NCBI GenBank assembly: GCA_947462335.1
Contig: OX381720.1
Location: 65,245,946-65,309,945 of the forward strand
DNA: 64,000 nucleotides
DNA from: Harmothoe impar
Taxonomy: Eukaryota > Annelida > Polychaeta > Phyllodocida > Polynoidae
Direction: 5' to 3'
Part shown: one piece after another, positions 10,001 through 23,400 of the stretch
Numbering within the stretch: position 1 is the first letter of the stretch
Layout: each line of letters begins with the position of its first letter
Program-made: the position numbers and the translations under genes
The notes under the pieces: generated by a model
Told to the model about the DNA's origin: nothing
What the model saw: the letters and a program-made list of their open reading frames with translations, nothing else
Database searches by the model: none

Positions 10001-12715
10001 TCTTCTGTACACCTTTTGCACTCCATTTTTTGGATTTTCTTTCACCGGTGCCGCTGACTCAATCGTAGCAAATGTAAGTCTTAGGGTTGAGACTTAGGAT
10101 CCCATCACCTTCCCACTCCGCTTTCATAAGCCCCGAAGTTCTCAGATCGTGAAGGTAACGTCTCTCAAAACATCCGCCGGGCAGCAGACACCGTTCTCGC
10201 ACTCTTTCCGTTTTTATCTTCACGAAAAGCTCTAAGTGATCGTCGCACACCGCTGTCGGAATCCACTTTCGTTTCTCTCTGAAGTACGTCTCTCTCAGGT
10301 GAGGTTTGACTAGGTCATCCAACGTGTCACCACTGAGAGCCATGTAAAGACTGTCAGTGTCCATTTGACAAAGAGCAAAATCGCGCCGATCGACGAATCT
10401 ATCCAAAAAGTCGTATGTGAACTCTAACATTTTCAACTTTGCGTACTGGTATACCATGAACCCTATTTGAATAGGGAGGTTGTTCTTGACTGTTTTCGGT
10501 TGTAGTTCGACTTCAAACAGATCAGAACTCAACTCGGACGCCTTTTTGATGCGCCACGAATTGGCCAATAGTTCGAACATCCGACTGTCAGTGTATCTCA
10601 CCGCCGTGTGTTTTTCTTTGTTGCAGATTGTTTTACCGTACGTGGCGTTTCCCATTAACTTGTAACAGTCTGACAGAATTTTCTCGTTCTCGTTCACGTC
10701 GCCACGTCTTCGCGCCGCCGTTACTTCGTCCGCGAAACCGGCAAAGGAGCGTTTAGGTAGGTATTCTACGACCAGCTGTACTTTGGTGACTATCAAACCG
10801 TGCTCTAAATACCACTTGAGAAGTGGCGTTCCCAAGAGAATATTTTTTCCGTGGTAACTCCCTATCAGACATCTCTGAGGCGTGTTCAACAGCTTTTCTT
10901 CCTGCGCAAAGTCTGACATGTGAGGTCCTATGTCTGATTTTGAAACGGATACGTTCTTGAAAACGGGGGTCATTTCTTCGAAGTAGTCTCGTAGGTGAGG
11001 CGGCGTAGTGATGTCCACTTGAACTAAACCGAACATTTTCCCGTCTTTGACAACGGAAAGGATGTCGCTCTCGCTCATAGCGTTTCGAGACACTTTCAAA
11101 GCGTCAACCTTCCAGTGTTGTTGGGAGGCCTTAACCCGTTCATCTCGACGCTTCATCTCTCTCCATTCGCACTCCCACACGACGACCAGCTTGTAACCTA
11201 GCGCTTTCAAGTAAGCGCTTACTCTAGCCGTTCTGTCGCGTCTCTCCTCCCTTAGTGAAGCGCACTGATATCGGTGCGACGGGATTCTCTGACGAAGCAG
11301 ACCGGCCCCTCCCACCCCGGAAAGTCGGATGCGACGCTAGCCGACAAAGGGACGTGATCCCACAGCAGGGACACGTGTTCGGTCGACGGTTCTCTGCACG
11401 GTCTGAAGAAAGCCTCGAAATCGATGGTGATCTTGTAAGGGTAGATTCCGGAATGTTCTCGAATTTTGGTAGATGCCACCTACGTAGCGCAACTTGACTT
11501 GTCGGCAAGAGGAAAGCTGGTTCCTGTGTCTCTTCAGCAAGAACTCGGTGGTGAACGCCGCCTTACACTTGCAACATTCGTATATGCCCGCGTACGCGTT
11601 GAAGTCTGTGACCAGAGAGACGTGCAAACCGCCTTTCGCCTTCAGGTGTAGGTTGACTTTACCTCGGGCGGCCAGAGTTCTGGAAGGCGGTCTGATCAGA
11701 GTAACGCGTCTTCTCAACTTCCGCCCCGGCACCTGACGCGACGCGGTGTAAACCGCTATTTGTATGTCAAACAAGTTCTCTAACGCGGGTAAGTCACGGA
11801 TGTTCAAACCTGGAAAGGTTTCAGGTGTGGCAGCGGGACAGAACTGACGTAACAAATCTGAAGCGCGCTTGCTGGTGTTGTATAAGTGAAAGGAAATGCA
11901 GCGGAAGACGCAGAGGTTGTCCTTGTTGGGAAAATCTAACACACCGCTTCTCTTTCCAACTCGACCGGCCTGAGTGATCCTACCGCCTATGGGAAATTCC
12001 CCCGGTCCCATGTAAACGCAAATGTTCAAATTGGTAGGAAAAAGAACGTGCCACTTGGTGTCAGCGTCGCAAAGTTTCCGTACTTCCTCGTAAGCGACGG
12101 TGTTTTCCATTTTTGAGAGGAGCTCTTCCAAAGTTTCTGAATTAGTTATAGTAGGGAGCGGTTGTATGTGAGTTGCGTTGTTCTGGAAGGCGTGAAAGTA
12201 GCGCAGTTTGCTCTTGTCTTCTCTGTGTTCTAAGAGTAAGCCTACCGAGAAACCCACTTTGTATCTGAATCTTTGCGTGAAGTGAATGCGACGCATAGTA
12301 TCTACAGCGTCACTCAACTCGCCGGTTGATAGTCTGACGTTTGTTACACTCACGCGAGTCCCGTGCATCCTGACACCCGTTCGTATTGCAGGCCAATTCG
12401 CCGTGAACGTTTCCTCACCGTTCGGTACAGCACATATGCGCGGAGGGATAGTCACCCCGTCCAGAGATTCGCGTCGACAGGTGATCTTTCGGCAATCGCC
12501 TTCGCCGCATAGAGGGCAAAACTTAGGTATTACTCTACATTTTTCTACGTGTCTGTCGTGATTGTACGGTCTTTTAAAAATTTTGAAACACTTTTCGCAG
12601 ACGTACTGCGTCATGTTTTTTCGTTTTTTGTTTTTTCACTTAGTTACCAATTATTAAAAAAAATTAAAAAAAGTTTTTTTTGAGTTTTTTTTTCCAACTA
12701 CTTAGCCGTCTATCA

Positions 12716-12809
<94 letters not shown>

Positions 12810-14395
12810 ATATCTATCTATCTATCTATCTATCTATCTCTCTATCTATCTAACTATCTGTCTGTCTGTGTATCCGTCTGTCTGTCTCATACAGCGTACG
12901 TCAATCACTGTGTGTGTGCGCGCGTGAGCATTGAGAGTCTCTCATTCCAAATCTATACCGAGAAATTTGAGAATAATCTCTGTTTTGTCATCCAACTCTT
13001 TGAGCGCTCTGGCGTACAACGTCACCCCCTGCTGTGTGGGTTTTTTGTCAGGACCTTCGTAATTGCGCACGTTGATTAGGTTCTTACCGCTGTAGTAGCT
13101 CACAGCTGCGTACACTTCGCCCTCCTCATCCAGCACTGTGATCAAGCGGGTGTGATTAGGTCTTCCTTGCGCGGACGCTGTGTCGCGTATGCGCACCACT
13201 GCGCGGATCTCGGCGATGCGCGCTATTAGCTCGCGCAGCGCGTCGGCGGTGAAGTGCACTCGCTTGCCTCTGGTCAGAGACGCCTCTTTCACCTGGCCGT
13301 CTTTTGTGTAGCGCGGCCTCCTAGACAGTCTAGCCTCGTCCTCCCAGATCTCCAGCGTCAAAGTCCCGTCTAAGCAGAACTCTAACCCGAGAGGACGGGG
13401 GGTTTTCTCTGCTTCTTCTCGTCCATCTTCTTCTTTTTCTTGTATTTTTCTCTTCTTAGTAGGCCTTGTTGTTCTGGAACCCGCCTTAGAACGTTTCAGA
13501 CCCGCAAGAAGAGTAACACCATCAGCGTGAGCTGAATCAGCAGCAGAACCAATAACAGGAGCAGCGTCTGCGCTGGTATCCGACAATTCGTTGTTGGAAC
13601 AGGGCAGCCACACGCCGTCGGTGCTGAGTGTAGCGGTAGAAGATGAAGCGCCGCCACCCTCGTAAGGTTGTGGTGAGGGCAGTCGCCACGGACCGGACGC
13701 GCTACCAGTGGAAGTGAGGTCGAAAGTAGTGGAAGAGGGGAGCCGAAAAAACGTACCGTCCACCCGTAGCCCTTCGGGTTCGTCGTACGCCTCGTCGTCA
13801 GCGTCGTTCTCTGTCTCACCCTGTTGCTGCTGCTCCTCCTCCTCCTCCTCCTCCTCCTCTTCTTCTTCTTGCTTTAGGGCATATATGTCTACTACGCGCT
13901 GCTGGGGCTTAGTGTCCGAATAGCTGTAAGTCTCAGCGTGCGTTGATGGCGTCGGTTGATGTAGTGGTGGAGAGGTGCTGTGCAACGTGCAGCGGTTCAT
14001 CAAAATCAGCAACAGTAGTGGGCAGGTAAAAACCCGGTTGCCAGTACTGCGCTGTGCCAGGAGAGTTGTCGTCAGTAGTAGTAGCGGCAGCAGCAGCAGC
14101 AGCAGCAGGCGCAGCAGTAGCAGGCGCAGCAGCCTCAGCAGGCGCAGCAGTAGCAGGCGCAGCAGTAGCAGGCGCAGCAGTAGCAGGCCCAGCAGTAGCA
14201 GGCGCAGCAGCAGCAGTAGCACGAAGAGCACCAGCAGCACGAGGATCACCAGCACCAGCAGCAGCAGCACGAGCAGCAGCAGCAGCAGCAGCAGGCGGGG
14301 CAGCAGTAGCAGCGGCAGCGCGCTTAGCAGCAACAACCGTCGCGAGTGTAACAACGTCGCTACCACGACGACTACTACCAGTAGTACTGCTACTA

Positions 14396-14448
<53 letters not shown>

Positions 14449-17400
14449 GCTGCGAGCGCTCGCTACAGCGGGAGGATGATAAGACCAAGCGGTTGCGGCG
14501 GTAGTCTCATCTTCAGTAGCAAGAGGAGACGCTGACGCTAAACGAGCGCTGTTCCGCCGCCGCCGCCGCTGCCGCCACCGCCGCCGCCAAGACGAGACGA
14601 GATGAGTGGTCAAGCTATTCCACTTTCAATCTCGCCTTCACCCCCTTGTCCGCCTGAAAAATTACTGCGGCTTCACGACATGAGACGCGCGGTGCAGGCC
14701 GATGGGGAGAGTAGAGAGGTAAGACAGCAGCGCTTAGCATATAGGGACGCCTTGCTTCGTCAACTAGGTAAAGAGTTGAGCGGCTCTTGGAGAGTGTTGG
14801 GCAGTAGCTTAAAAGTTACCGCCGCCCGTATGGATGCTCTAGTAGAGCGCAGTGTCAAGACACCGGAGGAGCTGTGTACGGCGATGTTCCGAGCTTGGTG
14901 GGTTGAAACCCAGCATCGTCATAGATGGGGAGAGCTCGGCCGCGTCTTCACCCGCATTAGACGAGTGGAACTGTTGGCTCAGTGGATGACCCTTCTCCAC
15001 AGGCAGGGGTTGGATTTCGAGAACCCCGACTCGCACGTGATGCATAAGCACTTGGGCGCCCTTGGCAGACGCCTAGGTAGCAGGTGGAAAGGGGTTGGGG
15101 GACATTTAAAAATGTCGCCTGAGAAGTTAGATAAGATCGCTGAAGAATGCGAATGCGGAGGAAGTCCCGCTGAGTGGGCCTTCCAAGTGTTGAAAATGTG
15201 GCAAGCTGAAGCTGACAGTGCCGGCAGTACACCTTTTGAACTCCTTCGAGTGTTGACTGAGGACATGGGAAAGTTTGACCTCGGCATCACGATATTACTT
15301 GACTTTATCAAGCAAGAAACAACGACGAGAACAACGGACGTGTGAATTGTTGTGTTTTATTTTCATACGTCTTCTTTTATTAGTAAGTAAAAAAAAAAAA
15401 AATTATAACAATTAAGTCGCGTGTCCTCTTAAAGTGTCACTTCCTCCGGTCGCTGCTGATCTCCTAATTAGGGCATGTGACGTCACTTCTAGTCACGTGA
15501 CTCATCAGGTCACTTCCGGTCACGTGATCCTAAAGACCTTCACTTCCTAAACAAAAAAATTAAGAGACACACTTCTTCCTCTCAAGAGGAAGAAGTGTGT
15601 CTCTTGATTAAAATAAAAAAAAATCTTTTCTTTCTTTTTTTCTTAAAAGAGACAAACTCCCCTTAGAGTGCCCCCCCCCTAGAGTGCCCCCCTCCCCCCC
15701 CCCCCACCCACCCCATGCATCCTAAAAGTGCCCCCCTCCCCATGCATCTTAAAGGAGGTCACATGACGTCACTACCGGTTGTCCATTAGGTCATGTGACG
15801 TCACTTCCTGTCACGTGACTCATCAGGTCATTTCCGGTCACGTGATCCTAAATTAGGTCATATGACGTCACTTCTGGTCCCCTAAGTAGGTCATATGACG
15901 TCACTTCCGGTCCATAAGTAGGTCATATGACGTCACTTCCGGTCACGTGACCAAATGGCGGCCTCTGATTGGCTAAGTAGGTCACGTGACGTCACCACTA
16001 ATCCCCTAAGTAGGTCACTTCCGGTCACGTGACCAAATGGAGGCCTCTGATTGGCTGCATCTCGATTGAGTAATAAACAGTACTTAAGCATAGTCCCGTG
16101 ACGATACAATATAGACTACTGGTTTCCTTCCTGTTTTGTTCTTTCGAATACTCGCCAACCGCTCTTTCTGTTCAGCGGCAGTCGGCTCAGAATATTTTTC
16201 CCCACACGTACACTTTTGTAGCATACGTTCCTTCTCGGATCATTTCCTCACATTTGCTCATTCGTTGTAATAATTCCTTCCTTTTCAGTGTATACAGGCG
16301 AGGAGCTCGGGCAAGACTTGCCAACTCCTCCCAATCCTCCCTACAACTGGGCATTTAAACCTTTTCGGGTTCGCGGAAGAGCACATCTGCTTCGATGTCC
16401 CCCCCTGTAATGCCCATTCTTTCTTTATCGTCCATTGGTGGTTACAGAGTGGCCAGCCTTTTCTGTCGATACGCCACATCACAGTCGATCATGGCTCACC
16501 TCAGTCCCTGATGCACCTGTAGTCCAGCCTCCATGTCTTTGAAAAACAACAACTAGTTCGCAGGCAGGCTGGCATACTCCTTCCGAGATAAAAATTCTCG
16601 TATACAATCTTGAACTTCCTGACCCATACGCCTTGCGGCAGCATCAGGCTTTCGGACTTTCAATAATAGTGCGTGAATATGGACTTCTCGTCCATCGTAC
16701 CGCGAGAGGAACCCGTCCATATTAGGTTTGTCCAGCATCGTCACCACCCGTTTAGGTCTTTACTTATACACACTGGGCTACTCCAAGGACTGGTACTGGG
16801 AGTGATTACTCCCTCTGCCAACATCTTCGAAATCTCCTCCTCTGCTACTATTTTCTTTGCGAGGGGTAACCGGCGATAAGGTATCTTGACAGGGATGGCT
16901 CCCTCCGTATTAATGGAATGTAGGACCACATTCTGTCAACATCTTTCTTAGAGCCATTCTCTGATCTTCCGTCTCCATCCCTGCCTGTTCTATTAACTTT
17001 TCCACTCCTTCATCCACCTCACAATCCATCTTCAAATCGGATACCCTTTCAAAACTACTGGTGACCGCCTCCGCAAATGTCACTTCCCCTATGACAGTGC
17101 CTTTTGGTAGGTAAATTCTTTTCGAACCCGGGTTTGTGATGGGGGCCACACCCCAGGCAATATTCCCGATGAGCGTTTCTGCCGATTCCAACCCCCTTCT
17201 TTCCAATTCCGCCACATTCGGTTCGAATACCCAGGGATCACCTCTTTTAATCCTACTCGAGGCGATAAGCACTTAACAGGCCATACCCGGAGGTATTTTT
17301 ACCGTCTGTACCACACTGGTTACTCCACTTATCTCCTGCGCTAAGCACTGCACTTTAGCTCTGTAGGGATTGGCTAGTTTTAATTCGCCTGTGACAGGAT

Positions 17401-20400
17401 CCAATTTCGCCCCGTATAACGACGCGAAATCCATCTCAATGATCCCATCATCCTCTATCCCGGCTACGGTCGGGGAAATGACATATTCCCTTCCGCAAAC
17501 CAGGATGATCATACAAGTCCTACCAAAAGTCCGTATCTTGCTTCTGTCTGCCGCACATGCATTTACCCTCGTTGTGAGGTCATCATGAACGCCCGACGCT
17601 AAGTCAAAGAACCTTTTCGACATCGGGGAGTGGCTAGCTCGGGTATCCAACAAGATTTCTCCCATCCTCCTGTTAATACCACCTCTTTCCTCCCATCATT
17701 GAGGGATTACTTGAGAACTTCTTGACATCGTCCGAAATATCAAAATCAAACCCGAACCCTTTGAGGTATCCCAGGCACGGATGACCTTTGGGAAGGCGGA
17801 TTCCACCGATCAGGGATAGCTCCTCTACCCAACCTTCCTCTCTACTGGTGACCGGTTTCCCTTCTTTGCTCTCCCTGGCAATTGTCTCACCAACACCCCT
17901 AGCCCCACACACTTCCGGTTCTATAGCATTACTCGTGCTGCTAGGCGGATATACTTCCGAGTCCTCAGTCAGTTTCATATGGACAATACTATGGCTCACT
18001 TCAGTAGGGGTTACCAGTTCGCCTATACGGATAACCCCTTTTAATTTCCCGGTTCTTCGTTCTTTCTTTCTCTCCAGACGGGCTTTTCTGCTGTGCACTC
18101 CCCTGCAAAATGTCCCATCTCTTGGCAGCGGAAACATTTTACCGTAGCCCTATCTTTTTTTGGCTTTCACTTAAACTCCAAGAGGCCCTTCATTTCATTC
18201 ATCATAACCATCAAACTTTTTCACTTTCAAGGTCTCTTCTGGCACCACGGTGGATTTGACAGGCACCGGGTTGGCTTCCCCTTTCTCGGATGGTTTGCTG
18301 GTGTTCTTTTTCCACCACTTCTTCTTATCTTTCCTGTCCTCATTCAAGGCGGCTATCCGTTCATGATCAGAACTCTCAGTTCCAGACTCCCCCTCTTTAA
18401 CGGAAGCCTGTACCCCTGCCACCCGATGGTTGGGCACGAACCCGGCTAGCAGCCGCCTTTTCTTATCATGCTGGTCTATAGTTAGGAAGAAGTCAACCTT
18501 GGACGACCCTCTTCCCCATTCTTTCTGTACCAATTTGGCGTGCGACGGATCTCTCAATCCTTTTATGAAAGTTGTAAACAGTTCGTCCAGGAAGTATTCA
18601 TCATCTCTTTGCCATAGTGTTCGGGCCTTTGGTAACAGCCTCTGTAATTCTAACCCAAAAACTTTGGGAGATTCCTTCGGTTTCTGGGTTCGCGTTTGGA
18701 ACTCCGACCAAGGATCATTCGGGGACAACATACCAAATATATGAGTAGCCGCAGACACCAACGTATCGTAGTCCCTGGATTCCCCATAGGTCAGTCTCCA
18801 GTCGTCCACTGCAATCCGTCCAGGTCCTTCACTCAACCACTTAATCAGTAGACCCAAAGACGCCTCTTTATCCCACCCATGATATTGGTTATCATCACAA
18901 AAGTCCTGGTAGCTTTCCTTCCAGTTCTCCCCTGTAAACTTCCGAGGGGTTCGGATTGGATTTCGGGCACTATTTTGACTCCAGACCAATCGATCTGATT
19001 GTCTTCGACTCCATTCCATAATTTCTGAGGCATTCTCCACAGTTCGGCTACAACAATCGATGCCCATCCCCTGAATGCAAGGATCCGCATTCACAATCGC
19101 GGCCTTTCCAGGCCCCATCGCACAGAGAGGGGGCTGCTTGCTTCATTCGAATTCCCTCCAACTGGACGGGTTCCCCCCATTCCTCCCCTGTTTGGCGGCG
19201 ACGCCTCATACTGATACTTAATATTATAAATCTGGGTAGGAGGAACACTATATAACGGCCCGGATAGAGTGTAGTCCACAAACAGGTGTAGGGACCCGTA
19301 GCTATGGTTCATTCGTTTGGGAGGCAGGTGGTCTTCCTGACCTGAAATTTGTTTCGATTCCGTTCCCCCGTATGTCACCTTCCGATCCCCTTCTTGGAAT
19401 AAGTCGTTCCTCCGGTTTCTTTCGTACTTCCCTCTACACACATTACCACGTGTTCCACCATTCCCCGTAGGGTCACTCTGCTTGAGAATCGACTTCGGAG
19501 TGGAAGCAAGTCGAGCGTTCCCCCCGAGGCTCGCTTCTTTCTCCGTCTCCTGGCTCTCGCGAATCAGGTTGCTTTTTTTCTCCTCCATATGGAGCTGGTA
19601 TGCTAGGTAGGAGTCATTCATTTCCTCCTTCTTCTTACTCAAGTTTTCCAATTCCTTACGAATGTCCTGCCAGGCCGTCGTCAGGGCCTTCATTTCCAGT
19701 TCCAAATGTTCCCGTAGGTCACGACTGGACTGTTCCTCTTTCGAAAATTCACCTTTAATTTGTTTGATCTTGTCGGACTGTCGGCTAATCTTGATCTCGT
19801 AAGTGTCTCTTAGATCAAGAGACTTTTGGGACTCTTCCTTGTCCTTCTTTAATTTGGCCTGCTCCAGATCGAGTTGTTTCTGGGCAGTCCCTAATTCTTT
19901 CTTGACGTTGGCCAGCTGCGCGGACTCTTGCGCAAACTGTTCGTTAACATAGTTGCGATTGGTGCTAAGCCGATCCCTATCTTCCCGAATCTGTTCCAGA
20001 ATTTGGGCATTTGCCCTGGTGGCCTGGTTCCGTTCTCCAGTCGGATTAGATCCTCATTCATGGCCACATATCGGTCCCGCATTTCATCTTCTTCTGCTTT
20101 CAATCGTTCGCAATACGCATCCTAGTCCAGAATCAGTTTTCCCCTTCTGGACAGATCCTTCTCTAGCCATTCATGGGTCTGTTCAACCGGAGCCACTTCC
20201 TTCCATGGATTTCCTTCGAACGGATCCCCGCAGGTATCCTCCTTCGGGAGAGGGTGTTCCCTCGGGGTTCGATAACTCAGACTTCGTCGCCCCTTCCTCC
20301 GCCTGTCCGGAGTATGTAGTCTCCGGGCTGATCCCACACCCTATCGATGTGTGTCAGACTGAGATCTAACTCTCCCACCTCTAGGGAGTCTTTCGTTCTT

Positions 20401-23400
20401 AGGGCTTCAACCTATACAACAAGGCTAAACGTTTCGTCCTAGCATTCGCTAGTGTGGTCCTCGGTATCGTTCAAGAAATAATTTACGGGGCCTGAGACCT
20501 GAGAAGGTCTGCCTGAACTAGGGGAAGGGGAGCAGCTTTTATTCTAACTGTTGATGCTCGCAGCGACCCCTGGATCAGGCTCCACACAATACTGAGTAGG
20601 CGTTTGATTAATAACATAAGTATTCGTGCCCCTACATATACATATATATACATTTAATGTAGCTGGTCCAACTATCTGGGTAACCAAGAGACAGCAACAA
20701 AATAGGATGAAATTAATATAAGACACTACCAAGGGGACCCTGGAGCAGTAGTATACCAATGATAATTATAGTACAACCTTAAGCTCTATTCAAGAGTGCC
20801 GGAGCACCACCTGAACTAGACTACATTGTTATAGGCTCAAGGTAGCAGGTAACAGGCTGTCGTATTTACTGTATGAAAGTGGTCACATGACTATCACCAC
20901 CAGCATCCTCTGATAACCAGTAAAAACCCTCAATTGTGTACTGAATCCAGTAAAGAATAAAGACTTAATGTTGGTATATTACTCGGTACTTATCTAAACC
21001 TATAACGGTGGTACCTAAAAAAAAACTGTCGGTATGTATACATGAGGAATTAAATCAAAAACTTTTTTTAATAAAATAGTTTGACGTTAATGTGTGACAA
21101 TCAGAACCATACATGGATATGTATACAACAAATAAGGGTATTAACATGACCTGTAACATCACTCCCATCAGCAACGTAGGCAGGCTTGGATTTATAGCGA
21201 GGAACACCTTCTGTGTATATTATATACTAAAGAATATCTATTAAAACCGGTAATGTTAACCTTTCTACTTTTAGTGACAACAAGGCATGAATTTATACAT
21301 GAACAGACATAGTCAAAGATAACATTTATGTAACAGTTTATATGTAATATGGTGGTTCACTCTCACCAAATGGATGCAACTCATTCAGTGACGTACATGG
21401 TAAGTTGCTGATTGCATGATTTGGGTTCAGATCAGTTTCAAAGTGGGCTGCCCGATTTGGGTTCATGTTGGGCAGATGACAGGAAGGCCGTCCAAAACCC
21501 AATTTGAGCCCAATTCGGGCAGCCCACTTGGGGCCACACCAAAACCCAGTGCCCTTAACCAACGGGCGCCCTTCGGTTAGCCCACTCCAGGCCAATGAGG
21601 GCTGAGGTTGGGTTGAGACAGGGCAACTTGTCTAGTAGTCCTGATGATTGACACAAGATGTCACTACTATACAATATATAGAGTTTTCCAACAAAGGCCG
21701 ATGAAAATGATTTCATACAATAATACAAGAAAAGGTTAAAGTGTGGTAAAATAGGAAACAATAAACAGATGCTCTCACAGTTTGGAAATAAGGTAGACTA
21801 TATATTTTGGAATGATAAAAGGAAGGTTATCTAAGCAGCTATCCAGTGTAGACACTATTTCTGTGGCATTACAATTTGCTTAACACAATCTCATATACTC
21901 CATGTGGGTATAAACTTCGGATTTGAAGGCCAATGTACACCCTGAGACCTGTCTATGCTGCATGTGGCTCAAACCTGATGATAATAGGCCTACTTGATAC
22001 TTCCATTATTGGCTAGGAAGAGTATGATTATGCCTTGGGTTGATTAGCAGGACCTAGGATATCTGGTTCAAAAATGTTATGGGAAATCATTTGGGAATGA
22101 TTGAATAGATTCAAAGAACCCATAATCAGGCAGTGCTGTGGCACTTAACTAATGAGCCCGTCCAAAAACCGATCTGAGCCCGCTTTCAACCGTCCAAAAA
22201 CCGATCTGAGCCCGCTTTCAACCGTCAAATACCTGATCAGAACCCACTTTCAGCCTGTCCAAAAACTGATCTGAACCCAAAGTGGGTGACCCGTCCTAAA
22301 CCCGGTCTGCACCCAACATGGGCAGCCCGCATGGGGCCAGACCAAAGCCCAGTGCCCTAAACTGACAGGAACCCATCAGTTAGCCCACTCCGGGCCACAC
22401 TTGCAAACACAGTCTGGCCCCGTCCCGGGCCTCAGTGTGTTTTCTACTAGGGTAGGTGACATATCTGGTCAAGTGGCATACATGGTCATGAGACATACAT
22501 GGTTGAAAATACTTAAATAGATCATGTCCTACCAGATAGAGTTCTCTTTAATGTATCATGTCACCATTATGATTTATGAAGTATGAGGTAGGGACTACAC
22601 AATTCAAATTTAAAAAAACTAAAACTTAGAATAGATATGGATCCCTTGACAACTAATTAATTATTCGAAAGAACATGTGATAAAAATGATATGTTGGACT
22701 GGCACAGAGCGTGTATACTGAGGAATACTGTAAATATTAGACAGGTAAATGCCAGATTCTATATTTCAAAAATGAATGTGATGAGACACTAAAAGACTTA
22801 AAATTTCTAGACACTGCTGAGTACATAAACTCCTTTTTTACATCGGACCGAAGCTGACTGAAGCTCATACCCTACCATGGCGTTTCCAAGGTGATACGTG
22901 TGAGATTGATATGCCTTTGATTTCTCTGATAAGCTCATTGTGGAATGTGTACAGAATCTAGATGCGTCTAATTCTCCTTTTTTGAATTATAGACCGACTA
23001 ATGTAACAAGAAATAGCTAAGTATTTCATATATATGATAAGTACAGAGTGGTGGCGAGAACCACTGTCTAATAAGTATTGACTGCGCATGCGTGAGCACT
23101 ATATCTGTCTCCTCAGTTTGTGATAGGCCATTGTTGATTCCGGCCTGGAGAGAAGCACAAGCTGGCGTGTATAAGGGAAAGTTAAGCTGTTTTTGTCCCC
23201 TGTCCCCCCTCGGGCCGGCAGCTGGGTCCCCCCAGCTTGTTCAGAGTCTCCTCCTTGTTGTGTGCCCCTGGCTGGGTTGTGCAACCAACTATGGGTGCAG
23301 TTCTAGTTATTGCCATTATAGGTGCCATTACAGGTCACACAAACCACCATTTCCCAATGGAAATTATGCCTTAAAAAACAAGTTGCTGTTGCTCTGCCTG

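Larger units (their letters stand above)
8679..16120. mobile_element. Polinton/adintovirus-like element C: replication segment (7442 bp, complete ends)
   Basis: The element is bounded by GGTTTC duplications and by inverted repeats of about 1014 bp (left) and 775 bp (right) that begin with AGTAGT. It encodes DNA polymerase B (minus), a possible PC4-like protein (minus) and a tandem Death-domain protein (plus). No integrase, ATPase, capsid or protease gene is present. Its outermost 98 bp match element B at 90 positions, but the rest of its TIR is different. It is therefore not a simple internal-deletion derivative of B. It could be a separate genome segment mobilised in trans by B-type integrase, or a non-autonomous passenger. 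Confidence 0.88.
7166..20369 (-). mobile_element. Decayed Ty3/gypsy-like LTR retroelement, interrupted by element C
   Basis: On the minus strand the order is gag with zinc knuckle (20.4-17.7 kb), aspartic protease (17.6 kb), an RT N-terminal fragment (16.9 kb), an unidentified basic region ending at 16121, then element C. After element C comes a lysine-rich tail reaching a stop at about 8580 and a third ORF (8576-7166). Reading across the C insertion, with one copy of the GGTTTC duplication removed, the lysine-rich tail is continuous in frame, so C landed in coding DNA. Most of RT, RNase H and integrase is missing. LTRs were not located. A related element with LTRs lies at 32512-38298. Confidence 0.75.

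Noticed and set aside
12711..12870. Regular repeats that might suggest a CRISPR-like array
   Set aside because: It is a simple TATC microsatellite with no spacers, in a eukaryotic genome.
14001..14613. Long leucine-, valine-, serine- and alanine-run ORFs on both strands over the trinucleotide repeats of element C
   Set aside because: GCN/ACT-type repeats stay open in all frames; the runs are by-products. Only the non-repetitive frame 14000-12942 was kept, with the N-terminus left uncertain.
8679..16120. Element C as an internal-deletion derivative of element B
   Set aside because: C has genes absent from B, and its TIRs agree with those of B only in the outer 98 bp. It remains possible that both descend from one larger ancestor.
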